In this document: piece after piece, positions 1 through 8,560 of the stretch
How positions within the stretch are numbered: the stretch's first letter is position 1
How the letters are laid out: every line of letters begins with the position of its first letter
NCBI GenBank assembly: GCA_021162805.1
Contig: JAGGXZ010000230.1
Coordinates: forward strand, 1-40,194
Source of the DNA: Candidatus Poribacteria bacterium
GTDB lineage: Bacteria; Poribacteria; WGA-4E; B28-G17
Direction of reading: 5' to 3'
DNA: 40,194 nucleotides
Made by a program: the position numbers and the translations under genes
Notes under the pieces: generated by a model
The model's input: the letters and a program-made list of their open reading frames with translations, nothing else
What the model was told of the DNA's origin: nothing
Databases searched by the model: none

Positions 1-14
1 TAGGTCGTTATTAT

Positions 15-95
15 CCACCCTCCCCCAACCCCTCCCATCTAGGGAGGGGAGCTTTAAGTTCCTCCCCCTCGATGGGGGAGGCTAGGTGGGGGTGA
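15..95. repeat. Palindromic intergenic repeat made of two head-to-head hairpins
   Basis: Two perfect C-rich/G-rich hairpins lie back to back: 29-36 pairs with 42-49 (8 bp, 5-nt loop) and 61-68 pairs with 74-81 (8 bp, 5-nt loop). The outer flanks (15-28 and 82-95) are roughly inverted copies of each other. This two-hairpin design is typical of REP or MITE-like intergenic elements. It lies just upstream of the promoter at 134-162 and could also end transcription entering from the left. Only one copy is seen in this window. Confidence 0.6.
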
Positions 96-133
96 ACTCA
101 AATCACCTACAGATTTTTCATACACCCTGCGGG

Positions 134-162
134 TTGACATCCTTTGACGCTGGTGATAGAAT
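134..162 (+). promoter_or_regulatory. Sigma70-like promoter with extended -10
   Basis: A consensus -35 (TTGACA, 134-139) and TAGAAT (157-162) are 17 bp apart, and TGA before the -10 makes an extended -10. It lies about 50 bp upstream of the propeller gene starting at 211 and is the obvious promoter for it. Confidence 0.75.
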
Positions 163-210
163 GAGCGACAAGGCGCTCAGATAAATAACGCTTTTAGGAG
201 GACTCGTTCG

Positions 211-2895
211 ATGGGAAGGTATCATTCAGCGCCGTTGGTCGGTCTGATGCTCATGGTGTTATGCGCCCACGGCTTAGCTGAGTGGCATTCTTTGGGACCT
301 GGTGGGGGTGGATGGCTGTGGTCGCTCGCCGTAGCACCTGATGAGAAGGGCACCATCTATCTCGGATGTGATGTGGGCGGGATATACCGCAGCGATGATT
401 TCGGCCGGTCGTGGAGGATCATCAACGCGGGGCTTGGCAATACCTATGTGTCCGCCATCGCTGTGGATCCCTCCAACCCTTCGGTGGTATATGCGGGCAC
501 CCATGGCGGGGTGTATAAGAGCACTGACAAGGGCGAACACTGGACCCTCAAGCGCAACGGCTTCCCGCCTATCGAAACCTGGGGGATAACCGCCCCCATC
601 GCCGCCCTCGCGGTCGATCCCTCCGATGAGAGACATATCCTAGCCGGCATAGGCGAGCCGCGCAGGAGAACGCTTCCCAAAACCGCCAAGACCGCCGGTA
701 TTTTTGTATCATATGATGACGCGGAAAGCTGGCATCACATAGATAGACCCGCCGAACTGGCTTCCGCTCAGGTGTATTCGATCGTGTTCTCCCCCGATCG
801 CCCCAAGCTTATCCTCGCGGCGACAACCGCGGGTGTGTTCCGAAGCGATGATGGCGGTCGCTCGTGGGAATCCTCCTCCCTCGGTTTGCCGGATTGCCCC
901 GTTATGGAGATCGCCGCCGACGCTCAGCCGGGCCTTTTTTACGTCACCTTTTATGACGACGAAGCTAAAACCGGCGGAGTGGCGAAGAGCACCGATTGGG
1001 GGCACACATGGAAGGTGATCCGCAGCGCTGAAGGGCGTGATTTTCAGTATTGGCGCATCGTGACCGATCCCCGAACTCCGGGCATAGTATATGCCTCCGT
1101 CCGCCGGGGAAAGGGCATTTTCAAAAGCACCGACGGCGGCAAAAGGTGGAGGAGAATCACCCGCGACGACAACGTCCGTTCGGCCTGGTTCTACAGGGGC
1201 TTTACCTGCACGGCATTGGCCATCGATCCCCTCCGACCTGAGCGGCTTTATTACGCCAACGATATGGAGATCTACGGGACGACCGATGGGGGTGAGACCT
1301 GGGAGCAACTGTGCACGGATCTCGTCAGACCTCCCTCTCCGAGGGAGCCGGCGCTCTGGCGAGGACGAGGTGTTGAGACGACATGTTCGAGCTCGGCGGC
1401 GGTGGCGCGCGGATATCCTCAACTGCTCTACTTCGGCTACTGGGATACAGGCCTGTGGCGAAGCACCGACGGCGGACGGACATGGGCGTGGGTCACCCAA
1501 TGGATGGGTTACGGAAAAGCCGCTGCGGTGGTGATAGACCCGGAGCGGCCATGGCGCGCATGGATGTCGTTCGGTCGAAACTACGGCCCTCATCGTATCT
1601 GGCGGACGGACGACTACGGACGCGACTGGCATCTCGTCGGATACGAGGACACCGGCTTGCCCACGGGAGCTATATTTTGCATCGTGCTGGACCCCACCAG
1701 CCCGCCGGATCGACGTGTCCTCTACGTTCCCGTAGTGGGGAATGGCATCTACAAATCGGAGGATGGCGGGTTGAGCTGGCGGCGGGTGGATGTGAATCTG
1801 GGCGAGAACCTCGCCTTCACCAATATGGCCCTGGACCCCTCCGATCCCCGCCGGCTATGGTTGGGCGTGCGGTATTCGCGTAAGGGTAGCAAGTTGGTGC
1901 CCGGCGGGGTGTTCTTAAGCGAGGACGGCGGCGTTCACTGGCGTAGGATCGCCGATATCCCCGAGCGCCCCCGAGTGTTCCCGGCGCCCTCTGATCCCCG
2001 GATCGTCTATGTGGCCGAGCGTGATTACTCCAGTGTCGGTCGCGGCGGCGTTTATAAGAGCGCGGACGGAGGGAAAAGCTGGCGAATGCCGGTCGAGCGA
2101 CTTGACGCCGGAATAGGGAATCTCGCCCGCACTTATATCGCCGCCATCGCTGTAAATCCACACGACGCCGATGTGGTTTACGCCGCCTCGGTGGACGAGG
2201 GATACGACATCTCGTGCGGCAAGGGCGTGTTCGTCAGCCGCGATGGAGGCAACGCGTGGAAAGCCATGAACGAGGGATTGACGAAGCTCAACGTGCATAA
2301 CCTCATCGTGGACCCTAACGATCCCAGGCGGCTTTACGCGGGCACGGGAGGTAACGGGTTTTTCCGTTGGGGGCCGGCGCCACCGGTGAAACCCCTGCCC
2401 GACCCACCCCCTCAGCCTCCCATCAGGCCGGACATAGAGTGTAACACCGCAACCGGCTGGAACACCAACGCGGAGATCAAGGAGATCACCGGATTTACCG
2501 AACAGCTATGGTGGGGGCGCGGTTATATCCTCATCCGCATCGACGGCGAACCACATACACTCCTCGTTCGGAAAGAATTGCCGCTCCCTCTGGATATCTC
2601 CTCCGCGAAGCTCGTGGCGATTCGCATGCGAGGTTGTAATGCAGATGGGACGGCGCTGGTGATAGCTCGGATCAGCCTATATGACCTCCATGGCAAGCGG
2701 CTTGTATACGAGAAAGATATTCGATTGCCGACCACATGGACGCTTGCCGAGCTTCCGCTGCGTGATTGGGCTGCTGATAAAGCCTTCAACTTTAAAGCCG
2801 TTAAGAGCGTGGAATTTCACATCTGGGCGCCATATGCCCAGGCGAAACCCTGTGAACTGGCGATCGGTTACATAGCGTTCAGGGATGTTCGATAA
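211..2895 (+). CDS. Secreted BNR/Asp-box beta-propeller protein, GH74/sortilin-like
   Basis: An 894-residue exported protein. Residues 1-23 form a signal peptide ending near HGLA. The body (about 27-720) carries about twelve Asp-box motifs (YRSDDFGRSW at about 59-68, then YKSTDKGEHW, FRSDDGGRSW, WRSTDGGRTW, YKSADGGKSW and others). Each is followed by a 'DP..P..vYAg' strand, the pattern of GH74 xyloglucanases and VPS10/sortilin tandem seven-bladed propellers. The opening GPGGGGWLWSLAVAP also resembles GH74. A proline-rich linker (about 722-739) leads to a C-terminal beta-rich domain of about 155 residues that looks like a carbohydrate-binding jelly roll. I cannot assign the GH74 catalytic aspartates with confidence, so it may be a binding protein rather than an enzyme. 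The start is fixed by AGGAGG at 196-201. It converges on the next gene with 8 bp between the stops. Confidence 0.85.
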   Translation: MGRYHSAPLVGLMLMVLCAHGLAEWHSLGPGGGGWLWSLAVAPDEKGTIYLGCDVGGIYRSDDFGRSWRIINAGLGNTYVSAIAVDPSNPSVVYAGTHGGVYKSTDKGEHWTLKRNGFPPIETWGITAPIAALAVDPSDERHILAGIGEPRRRTLPKTAKTAGIFVSYDDAESWHHIDRPAELASAQVYSIVFSPDRPKLILAATTAGVFRSDDGGRSWESSSLGLPDCPVMEIAADAQPGLFYVTFYDDEAKTGGVAKSTDWGHTWKVIRSAEGRDFQYWRIVTDPRTPGIVYASVRRGKGIFKSTDGGKRWRRITRDDNVRSAWFYRGFTCTALAIDPLRPERLYYANDMEIYGTTDGGETWEQLCTDLVRPPSPREPALWRGRGVETTCSSSAAVARGYPQLLYFGYWDTGLWRSTDGGRTWAWVTQWMGYGKAAAVVIDPERPWRAWMSFGRNYGPHRIWRTDDYGRDWHLVGYEDTGLPTGAIFCIVLDPTSPPDRRVLYVPVVGNGIYKSEDGGLSWRRVDVNLGENLAFTNMALDPSDPRRLWLGVRYSRKGSKLVPGGVFLSEDGGVHWRRIADIPERPRVFPAPSDPRIVYVAERDYSSVGRGGVYKSADGGKSWRMPVERLDAGIGNLARTYIAAIAVNPHDADVVYAASVDEGYDISCGKGVFVSRDGGNAWKAMNEGLTKLNVHNLIVDPNDPRRLYAGTGGNGFFRWGPAPPVKPLPDPPPQPPIRPDIECNTATGWNTNAEIKEITGFTEQLWWGRGYILIRIDGEPHTLLVRKELPLPLDISSAKLVAIRMRGCNADGTALVIARISLYDLHGKRLVYEKDIRLPTTWTLAELPLRDWAADKAFNFKAVKSVEFHIWAPYAQAKPCELAIGYIAFRDVR

Positions 2896-2903
2896 ACCTC
2901 TCT

Positions 2904-3989
2904 TCATGGCGAGCTGGCCGAGCGCCTGAGAATCAGCGTGGCTTTCATCAGGTTGAACTGATCACCCCGGTCGCATATGTGCCACATCGTTCTGCCGTCC
3001 TCGCTCATCCATTTGGCCGGGAACATGTGCATCCAGGCCGGTCGGTTCGGCGAGGCGCCCTTCGGGTCAGGGGTGTATGTCCACTCGGGCAGATCCTTCC
3101 CATAGGCGGCTGTGGTCCAAGGCCCCCAAGGCTCCGGAGCGTCGAAAATCCCCCATTCACCCGAATCGCCGTTGTGGCGGACACAAAGCAGATACCGCTT
3201 CAAAACCGGATGATAAACGCATGTCACGCCCCACTCCGTGCCGTTCGGATCGACAAATACCGGCTTCTGTTTCGTGATATATTTCGTCCATTTTGGGTTT
3301 CCCCTCTCGTCGAGTCCGGCGAAGAACTCACAGGCGTTTCGATCGGCGAGCTTATCCTTCGGAACCCTGAACAGCGCGAGACCATCTCTCCAGGGTTTGT
3401 CGCTGTAGCCGTAGATGTAGTTGTCACGAGCGCCTCGGTAAGCCCTGCCAAACTGGATTATCCCCGGCGAGGCAAAGGCAGCTCCTGGTTCATTAAACAC
3501 TTGCCCCAGATCCCTCCAGCTCATACCGAGATCCCTCGATACCCACAGGTGGTTGTTGGTCCAGACATCCTGCTCGACGACGTAGATATAGATGGCGTCA
3601 TCTATGGCGATTATACCGCTGCTCACCTTGCCGAGGATAGGGCGTTGTTTCGATAAGGGGTTCAGCCCTCCCCATACGTTGACGGCGCGCCAGTTTGGAG
3701 GCATCCCCTCTATCCTGGCTATCCCGAGGCTCGACCGCCCCAGGGAGTTTGTCCCGCCGAACCCCCCGCCATCGCCCCAGGCTACGTATATGTTATCGTC
3801 GGCTGCCCAGGTGTATCCGAACTGATCGCTCCCCGGAGCGGCTTTGACCCATGTATCGTTGTGAAAGACGATCCTCTTTATCACTGGGCTGGGCGGGTAA
3901 GGAGGGCGATCGGACCCCACGACGCTCAACCCGGCGGACGACAGCATGAAGACCGCCCAGCATAGAACCGTCTTGCCTTTTATCATCAT
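2904..3989 (-). CDS. Secreted DUF4185-like propeller protein
   Basis: A 361-residue exported protein. I place the start at the ATG at 3989 (MMIKGKTVLC), preceded by GAGGG, because the 13 residues before it in frame would spoil the signal peptide. After the signal peptide come repeated strands such as 'GYTWAADDNIYVAWGDGGGF', 'LWVSRDLGMSW' and 'NYIYGYSDKPWRDGLALFRV'. These resemble DUF4185 and related five-bladed glycosidase-like propellers. The end (DGRTMWHICD) matches the last blade of that family. Substrate unknown; possibly polysaccharide binding or hydrolysis. It faces the BNR protein tail to tail, so the two are separate transcripts. Confidence 0.65.
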   Translation of the reverse strand: MMIKGKTVLCWAVFMLSSAGLSVVGSDRPPYPPSPVIKRIVFHNDTWVKAAPGSDQFGYTWAADDNIYVAWGDGGGFGGTNSLGRSSLGIARIEGMPPNWRAVNVWGGLNPLSKQRPILGKVSSGIIAIDDAIYIYVVEQDVWTNNHLWVSRDLGMSWRDLGQVFNEPGAAFASPGIIQFGRAYRGARDNYIYGYSDKPWRDGLALFRVPKDKLADRNACEFFAGLDERGNPKWTKYITKQKPVFVDPNGTEWGVTCVYHPVLKRYLLCVRHNGDSGEWGIFDAPEPWGPWTTAAYGKDLPEWTYTPDPKGASPNRPAWMHMFPAKWMSEDGRTMWHICDRGDQFNLMKATLILRRSASSP

Positions 3990-4128
3990 CTTACCCTCAC
4001 TTAACCTCGTTGGTATTGCCAAATCCATCGGCTGAAACGCCGGAAATAAGCTGGGAAGAGGTAATGAAACTTTCCCCCTCCTAAGAACCCTTATATCTAC
4101 TGGGTTCCAACACTAGCCAGTTACACAG

Positions 4129-4157
4129 AAATTACAACATCGCGGGGGAGTTGTCAA
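4129..4157 (-). promoter_or_regulatory. Sigma70-like promoter for the DUF4185-like gene
   Basis: On the minus strand TTGACA (4157-4152) and TAATTT (4134-4129) are 17 bp apart, about 140 bp upstream of the start at 3989. The -35 lies at the edge of the MttB fragment on the other strand, so part of this promoter may have been made by that junction. Confidence 0.6.
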
Positions 4158-4306
4158 GCGGCACAGACGGGGCTCACCGCCATGCCCGTCGCCGGCGTCA
4201 CAGCCCCGGTCACGTTTGAGGGGTTCATAGTGATCGCCAGTGCCGAACACGTCGCCACCTGGATCGCCGCTCGCGCTTTGAATCCGGAGGTACAGTTAGC
4301 CGGATC
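4155..4306 (+). pseudogene. Internal fragment of an MttB-family (trimethylamine/betaine) methyltransferase gene
   Basis: Reading CAA at 4155 in frame gives QAAQTGLTAMPVAG, then VTAPVTFEGFIVIASAEHVA and WIAARALNP. This matches the conserved MttB core ('PMAGATAPVTLAGALV..NAE'). MttB-family enzymes are corrinoid-dependent methyltransferases of nearly 500 residues. Only about 50 residues remain, with no start and no stop of their own, and the frame runs into sequence antisense to the neighbouring pectate lyase remnant. This is an inactive, both-ends-truncated piece. Family match is from memory of the motif. Confidence 0.6.
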
Positions 4307-4313
4307 GGAGAAA

Positions 4314-4894
4314 TCAACGCTCAGACAAGCGAGATACGGAGCTCGAGGCGGCCTCGAGATAATCGCAGAGCAGACGTATATTTCTGATGAAGACCCGCAT
4401 CTCGATATATCCTTTCCTAACCCACCGCCCCTTATCGTCCAGGGAGGAAATCACCCTACGGACGCGAGGTGCGAGCGATCTGCGTCGCCTCTCCATCTCC
4501 TTCGGCGAGGGCCGTCTGGTCTGTAATACGTCCATCCTCCGGACTCCAACTGTCCCCAGGCGAGAGCGTCTCCAGCCTCTTTGGCCGCCTCCAGATATCT
4601 CTTATCCCCCGTCACCTCATATGCTCTCAGGAAGATCATACCGACGGAGGGCGTGCCCGGCGGTTGAACCCAGATCTGGGTCTGGCTCGCCTTTCCCTCG
4701 CCCCACCGTTCTTTCAGATCCTCCGAATACTTCCACAGGTACCCTCCATGTGTGGAGATGGATCGAAGGAACTCCGTCGCTCTCTCAAGCGCTTTCAAAG
4801 CCTCTCCGGCGAAGGGGTCGGTGTACCGGATTTCACCGGCTGTCCCGAAAGCGACGATCATCAAAAGGGTCCCTAGCAAAGCGAGTCCTCTCAT
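4314..4894 (-). pseudogene. Broken pectate lyase gene (PL10/PelA type) with internal deletion and frameshift
   Basis: The N-terminal part (start ATG 4894, signal peptide MRGLALLGTLLMIVAFGTAG) reads through GEALKALERATEFLRS to GQLESGGWTYYRPDG, the characteristic N-terminal half of PL10 pectate lyases. That frame then ends in arginine-rich sequence at 4451. A different frame (4314-4520) gives VISSLDDKGRWVRKGYIEMR and FIRNIRLLCDYLE, which fits the C-terminus of the same family. About 200 residues between the two pieces are missing. The gene therefore lost its catalytic middle by deletion, with a frame change at the junction near 4510-4530. A second, intact pectate lyase of another family lies at 18615. 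Confidence 0.65.
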
Positions 4895-5004
4895 TTTATC
4901 CGTCCCGTTCACAGCTTCACGAAATCCTGTGGAATGCTCCGCCGCTTGTGGCAGAGAGCTTCACCGTACCCAACCTACACAGAAGCAGCCGCACCCTCAT
5001 AAAC

Positions 5005-5235
5005 TCAGTCCATGGGATGCTCGATGAGCAAAACGGGGCGAACGATGCCGCCTAAGAACAGCTCAGTTACCCGTGAATGATCCACCCGCACGGCTGCCAC
5101 GTTATCATCCTCTCGAACCAGATCGGTTATCTCCACCTCAAAGGGCACGCGAGGCTTCGGCTGTTCCCCGATCTTTCGCCCGTTGAGGTAAACCTCAGCC
5201 GCCCCATCTATCTCGGCGAAGAAAAGGAAGAGCCT
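5005..5235 (-). pseudogene. C-terminal fragment of a GH2-type sugar-binding domain protein
   Basis: Read on the minus strand with no start codon, 5235 to 5005 gives RLFLFFAEIDGAAEVYLNGR, then PFEVEITDLVREDDNVAAVR and a stop. This is the jelly-roll signature of glycoside hydrolase family 2 N-terminal or related sugar-binding domains ('aeVwlNGk.vG.h.gg..pFefDiTdll..G.N.lavrV'). Here it ends at VLLIEHPMD. Upstream in frame there is a stop (TAG) after eight unrelated codons. It overlaps the end of the next fragment by the junction only. It is an inactive remnant. Confidence 0.55.
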
Positions 5236-5246
5236 CGAAGGTCGTC

Positions 5247-6560
5247 TCAGCTGCCCCTTCCGGATCGCCGGCTATTCCTCATCAAGTAATCCTCGATCGC
5301 TCGTATCTCCCCGTCCGAAAGCTCCTCCTCGTAATACATAACTTCGGCTATATGGCCGGTGAAATGACAGCCCGAACTCCGTTCCTCCCCGTCATGGAAC
5401 CGGGTCCCGCCGTAAACCCCGCCTATGCTAGCCCAATAACCGTATCCCCAAAGCCGGGCGACCCCGGTTTTTCGACCCAGCTCCCTCCCGTTGAGAAACC
5501 CTTTCAACCTGTTTCCAAAACGGTTGTAAGTCAGCATAGCGCAGTAGAGGGAGTTCGGGACGACCGGCCCGCTGAGGTAAGCGGGTTCCCATCCCGCCCT
5601 CACGTTGAACCCGCCGATATACACTCTTCCGCCCTGAACGTAGATGTTCAACCCCAAAAATCTGTCGCCCTGCTTGAAAAGCACCTGTCTTCTCCTCACG
5701 TCCTCCCCCGTCCTAAACAGGATTACTATTGTCCTCTCGTTGATCCATCCCCCGGCGCTGATTCGGGGCCAACGGCTCCGCAGCTCGTCGTCCTCCCCGT
5801 CGAACGCTAAAGCGGGCTTACCGTTTATGGCTTTGGGGACCCACAGGGGGGCTTTCATATCGGACGGCTGATAGAACCTATGTCCGTTACCGGATTGATC
5901 GAGCCAGACCGTCACCTCACCGCTGGGTCCTCTGCGCAGGTCGGCGTCCGCCTTGAGCCACAGTATCAAACCTCGGGTCGGCAATGAGCGCATAGAGGGG
6001 TTCCCCTCCGGGTTGACGATCACCCTCACCGTATCGCTCGACGAGTATTTCCCGTCGCTCCCCGTCAAACGCAGGAGGTAAACCCCGGGCACCTCGAAGA
6101 TCGCCGTCGTATCCAGAGCGTTCCCCTCGGAGAAAACGACCCTCCCCGGCCCACTAATCACGCTCCATACCACCGACACCTCCAACGGTGGGTCGGGCAA
6201 TCCGTCATCGGTGAGGGTGCCGTTCAATCGAACGGACGTGACGGGGAAGGTGGCGTATCTGTCGGCTCCGGCGTCGATCGCCGGAGGCTCGTCCCCATCG
6301 TCGTGGATGGTGTAGATGTGTTTCATTTTATCGCCCAGCCTAGCGTTTTCGGGATCGTACAGCGAGATCTCCACCGTCTCGTCCCCTTCCTCTATCTCGT
6401 CGTAGATCACATCCATCCATATCCGCTTCAGAGTCTCGCCCGGATCGAATCTCAACCGTCCTCCCTTCAACAAATAGTCCTCCCCTTCGCTCGCCGTGCC
6501 GCCCGTCGCCCTGTATCCCACCGCCACCCTCCTCTCGGAGGGCTCGCTCAGCACCACCAC
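5247..6560 (-). pseudogene. 5'-truncated Calx-beta / PKD-like / ConA-like lectin protein gene
   Basis: The open frame encodes 437 residues in three extracellular domains: a Calx-beta repeat missing its first strands (1-75, GYRATGGTASEGEDYLL, EGDETVEISLYD), a PKD/REJ-like Ig fold (about 85-190, DAGADRYATFPVTSVRLNG) and a concanavalin-A-like lectin domain (about 200-430, RGLILWLKADADL to GHIAEVMYYEEELSDGEIRA). The only possible start is a GTG inside the Calx-beta core, with no Shine-Dalgarno and no signal peptide. The frame ahead of it is closed by TAG. Another frame (6660 to about 6580) starts with ATGA overlapping the LamG stop and reads MIKGERRIAFKIK to GRLKIGKVSF, then loses the Calx-beta frame. 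I read this as a frameshifted or deleted gene whose main part survives. Expression of the remaining part cannot be excluded. Confidence 0.6.
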
Positions 6561-6656
6561 GAAGAAGGCGGAAGGATACTTTCCCTATCTTCAACCTCCC
6601 AGCGCTCATAATCCCTGCCCCTTTGATTTTGAAGGCGATCCGCCTTTCCCCCTTGA

Positions 6657-7394
6657 TCATCTGATCTTTACTGAAGCCCAGATGATCGGCAATTTGCCCT
6701 TAGCCCTCACGGGAGTCGGACCTTTCATAGCCTCCTTTATCTCATCAGCCGAAAGGGCGCGATTGTATATGCGAACCTCATCGATCACTCCAGGGAAGAA
6801 ATCCGTCGGCCTACCGTAATCATCCGCACCTATCCACAGCTCAAGGTCGGACGGCGCTATCGGCTGGCCTATCTCCTTCTTGCCCTCAAGCCCGCCGTTT
6901 ATGTAGACCCGAAGCGTCTTACCGTCGAACGTCCCGGCGAAGTGATACCACTCTCCTATCTTCCACTCCTTCCTCTTGGATTCGACGAAGTCGTTGTTCG
7001 GTTTGACCAGCAACTCGATGGCGTTCGGGTCGCCGAAGTCGAACATGACGAAATATGAGTTGTTCTTCGACATCATCCGACGTCTTGTCAGCGACTCGCT
7101 CGGCTTGAACCACGCCATGATGCTCAGGGCATCCGTCAGATCGAGCGAATTGTCGTCCGGCACGGCCACGTAACCGCTTTCGCCGTCGAACTTCAATGCC
7201 GATCCGTATACCCCGTCAACCCATTCGACCTTACCGACGAACTTGCCGTCGTTGCCGTTTCCGGAGGCGTCCTTCACGGTTTTGCCTCCGCCCTCATCGA
7301 ACGGCCAATATCCGACAAGACCTTCCCCCACCCCGGCATATGATGAAAGCCAGGGCACCAGAAGACAGAGCGTGAAAAGGATGACTCTTCGCAT
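6657..7394 (-). CDS. Secreted LamG-domain protein with C-terminal KL-x-W motif
   Basis: A 245-residue protein. The start has a strong GAGGAGGGGG Shine-Dalgarno. A signal peptide (MRRVILFTLCLLVPWLSSYA) is followed by one LamG/ConA-like jelly roll (about 24-222). Typical landmarks are GLVGYWPFDEGGGKTVKDAS, LSIMAWFKP, WYHFAGTFDGKTLRVYING and GVIDEVRIYNRALSADEI. The last 20 residues (TPVRAKGKLPIIWASVKIR) lie outside the fold. They resemble the end of the unrelated secreted protein at 30381 (TPVEPQDKLATTWGEIKR), so they may be a sorting or anchoring tag. LamG domains usually bind glycans. The gene is 154 bp downstream of the FGE-domain gene on the same strand. Confidence 0.85.
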   Translation of the reverse strand: MRRVILFTLCLLVPWLSSYAGVGEGLVGYWPFDEGGGKTVKDASGNGNDGKFVGKVEWVDGVYGSALKFDGESGYVAVPDDNSLDLTDALSIMAWFKPSESLTRRRMMSKNNSYFVMFDFGDPNAIELLVKPNNDFVESKRKEWKIGEWYHFAGTFDGKTLRVYINGGLEGKKEIGQPIAPSDLELWIGADDYGRPTDFFPGVIDEVRIYNRALSADEIKEAMKGPTPVRAKGKLPIIWASVKIR

Positions 7395-7548
7395 ATTCCC
7401 CCTCCTCGTATAATTATTTCGATCATATTCTCTTAGAGCGTAGCATATCTCCCCCTCGTCAAGCAGAAAAATCAGCCATCCTCCACCGCCGGAGCGATGA
7501 ACATCCAGGTATACAATCCCTTCCTCGCCTCAGAGGCGACCTTAGGTT

Positions 7549-8454
7549 CTAAGGGGCCTTCCTCACGCAGCGGAACCCTATGGTATCGCGTGCGAAGCAG
7601 GCGTCCTGAAATCCAGGCTCCTCACCCACCCGATAGGATGAACGGCAGGCATCGGCGCTCGAGCTCCATGATCCGCCCCGCAGAACGTACCTCTCCCCAT
7701 CGGCCGGGCCTCGGGGGTTTCTCTCGGGGCTGCTCCTGTAGTAGTTCTCGCCGTATATGTCGTTACACCACTCGGCCACGTTCCCGTACATGTCGTAAAG
7801 CCCCCAGGGATTGGGTTTCTTCCGCCCCACAGGGTGCGTCCTGCCGAGCGAGTTCTCGGCATACCAGGCGTATTCCCTCAGCCTGCGGGCGTCGTTGCCG
7901 AAGAAGTAATTCGTATCGGTTCTGGCCCGACAGGCGTACTCCCACTCCGCCTCCGTCGGGAGCCGATATCCGTTTGCCTGAAAGTTACACTCGCCCGTCT
8001 CCTCATCGTAGCACGGCTCAAGCCCCTCCGCCCGCGATCGGGCGTTGCAATACAGAGCCGCCATCGCCCAGCTTATCTGCTCCACAGGTCTATCGGGGCC
8101 TTTGAAATGGGATGGGTTGCCGAGCATCAGCTTGGCGTATTGCTCCTGGGTCACCTCATATCTGTCCATCAGAAAGGAGTCAACCCACACCCTATGGACG
8201 GGCGACTCGTTTGACCTTCCTCGATCGCTTCCCATCTCAAACCATCCGCCGGGGATCAGTACCATTTCCACGCCGCTTTTCGTTCTGATGATCTTGGGCG
8301 TTTTGGCTGTCCTCCCGGAGCCTCCGCTCCTCCCGCAGGATGCCCCAAACAGGGCGATGAGGAGCAAAAGCAGGATCACCGCTATCGTTTCAGCGGCGCC
8401 CAATCCGGCTCCTTGTTGCATCTGCCGGCGGAGTTCCTCTATCCTCTCCCTCAA
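7549..8454 (-). CDS. Membrane-anchored FGE-sulfatase-domain (SUMF1-like) protein
   Basis: About 301 residues. I prefer the TTG start at 8454 (LRERIEELRR), 7 nt after GGGAAGG, over the GTG at 8460, because the gene at 23719 starts the same way. A hydrophobic stretch (about 20-37, TIAVILLLLLIALFGASC) acts as a membrane anchor or an imperfect lipobox. The rest is an FGE-sulfatase domain: MVLIPGGWFEMGS, DRYEVTQEQYAKL, YRLPTEAEWEYACRA, WGLYDMYGNVAEWCND, RYVLRGGSWSSSADACRSSY and IGFRCVR. In true formylglycine-generating enzymes two cysteines follow GGS. Here the first position is Ser and only one Cys is in place, so copper-dependent FGE activity is doubtful. Many members of this fold are binding or regulatory proteins. 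The first 27 codons are a mosaic of sequences found near 21833-21887 and 23693-23721. Confidence 0.8.
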   Translation of the reverse strand: MRERIEELRRQMQQGAGLGAAETIAVILLLLLIALFGASCGRSGGSGRTAKTPKIIRTKSGVEMVLIPGGWFEMGSDRGRSNESPVHRVWVDSFLMDRYEVTQEQYAKLMLGNPSHFKGPDRPVEQISWAMAALYCNARSRAEGLEPCYDEETGECNFQANGYRLPTEAEWEYACRARTDTNYFFGNDARRLREYAWYAENSLGRTHPVGRKKPNPWGLYDMYGNVAEWCNDIYGENYYRSSPERNPRGPADGERYVLRGGSWSSSADACRSSYRVGEEPGFQDACFARDTIGFRCVRKAP

Positions 8455-8526
8455 CGTCACACCTTCCCTTTTTCATCTCATGAAGACCGAGATACGGCCC
8501 TACACCGTTTCGATTGATCCTTACGA

Positions 8527-8555
8527 ATTATACCTTCCTTACAGAGCTAAGACAA
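8527..8555 (-). promoter_or_regulatory. Promoter for the FGE-domain gene
   Basis: Minus-strand TTGTCT (8555-8550) and a perfect TATAAT (8532-8527) are 17 bp apart, about 70 bp upstream of the start at 8454. It probably also serves the LamG gene at 7394. Confidence 0.65.
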
Positions 8556-8560
8556 GGAGT

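Noticed and set aside
709-1632. A 307-codon open frame antisense to the BNR propeller gene
   Set aside because: It mirrors the coding strand, has no ribosome site or domain, and the Asp-box gene on the other strand is clearly real.
4387-5055. A 222-codon plus-strand open frame across the pectate lyase remnant
   Set aside because: Ser/Arg/Pro-rich shadow; the minus strand carries the recognisable protein pieces.
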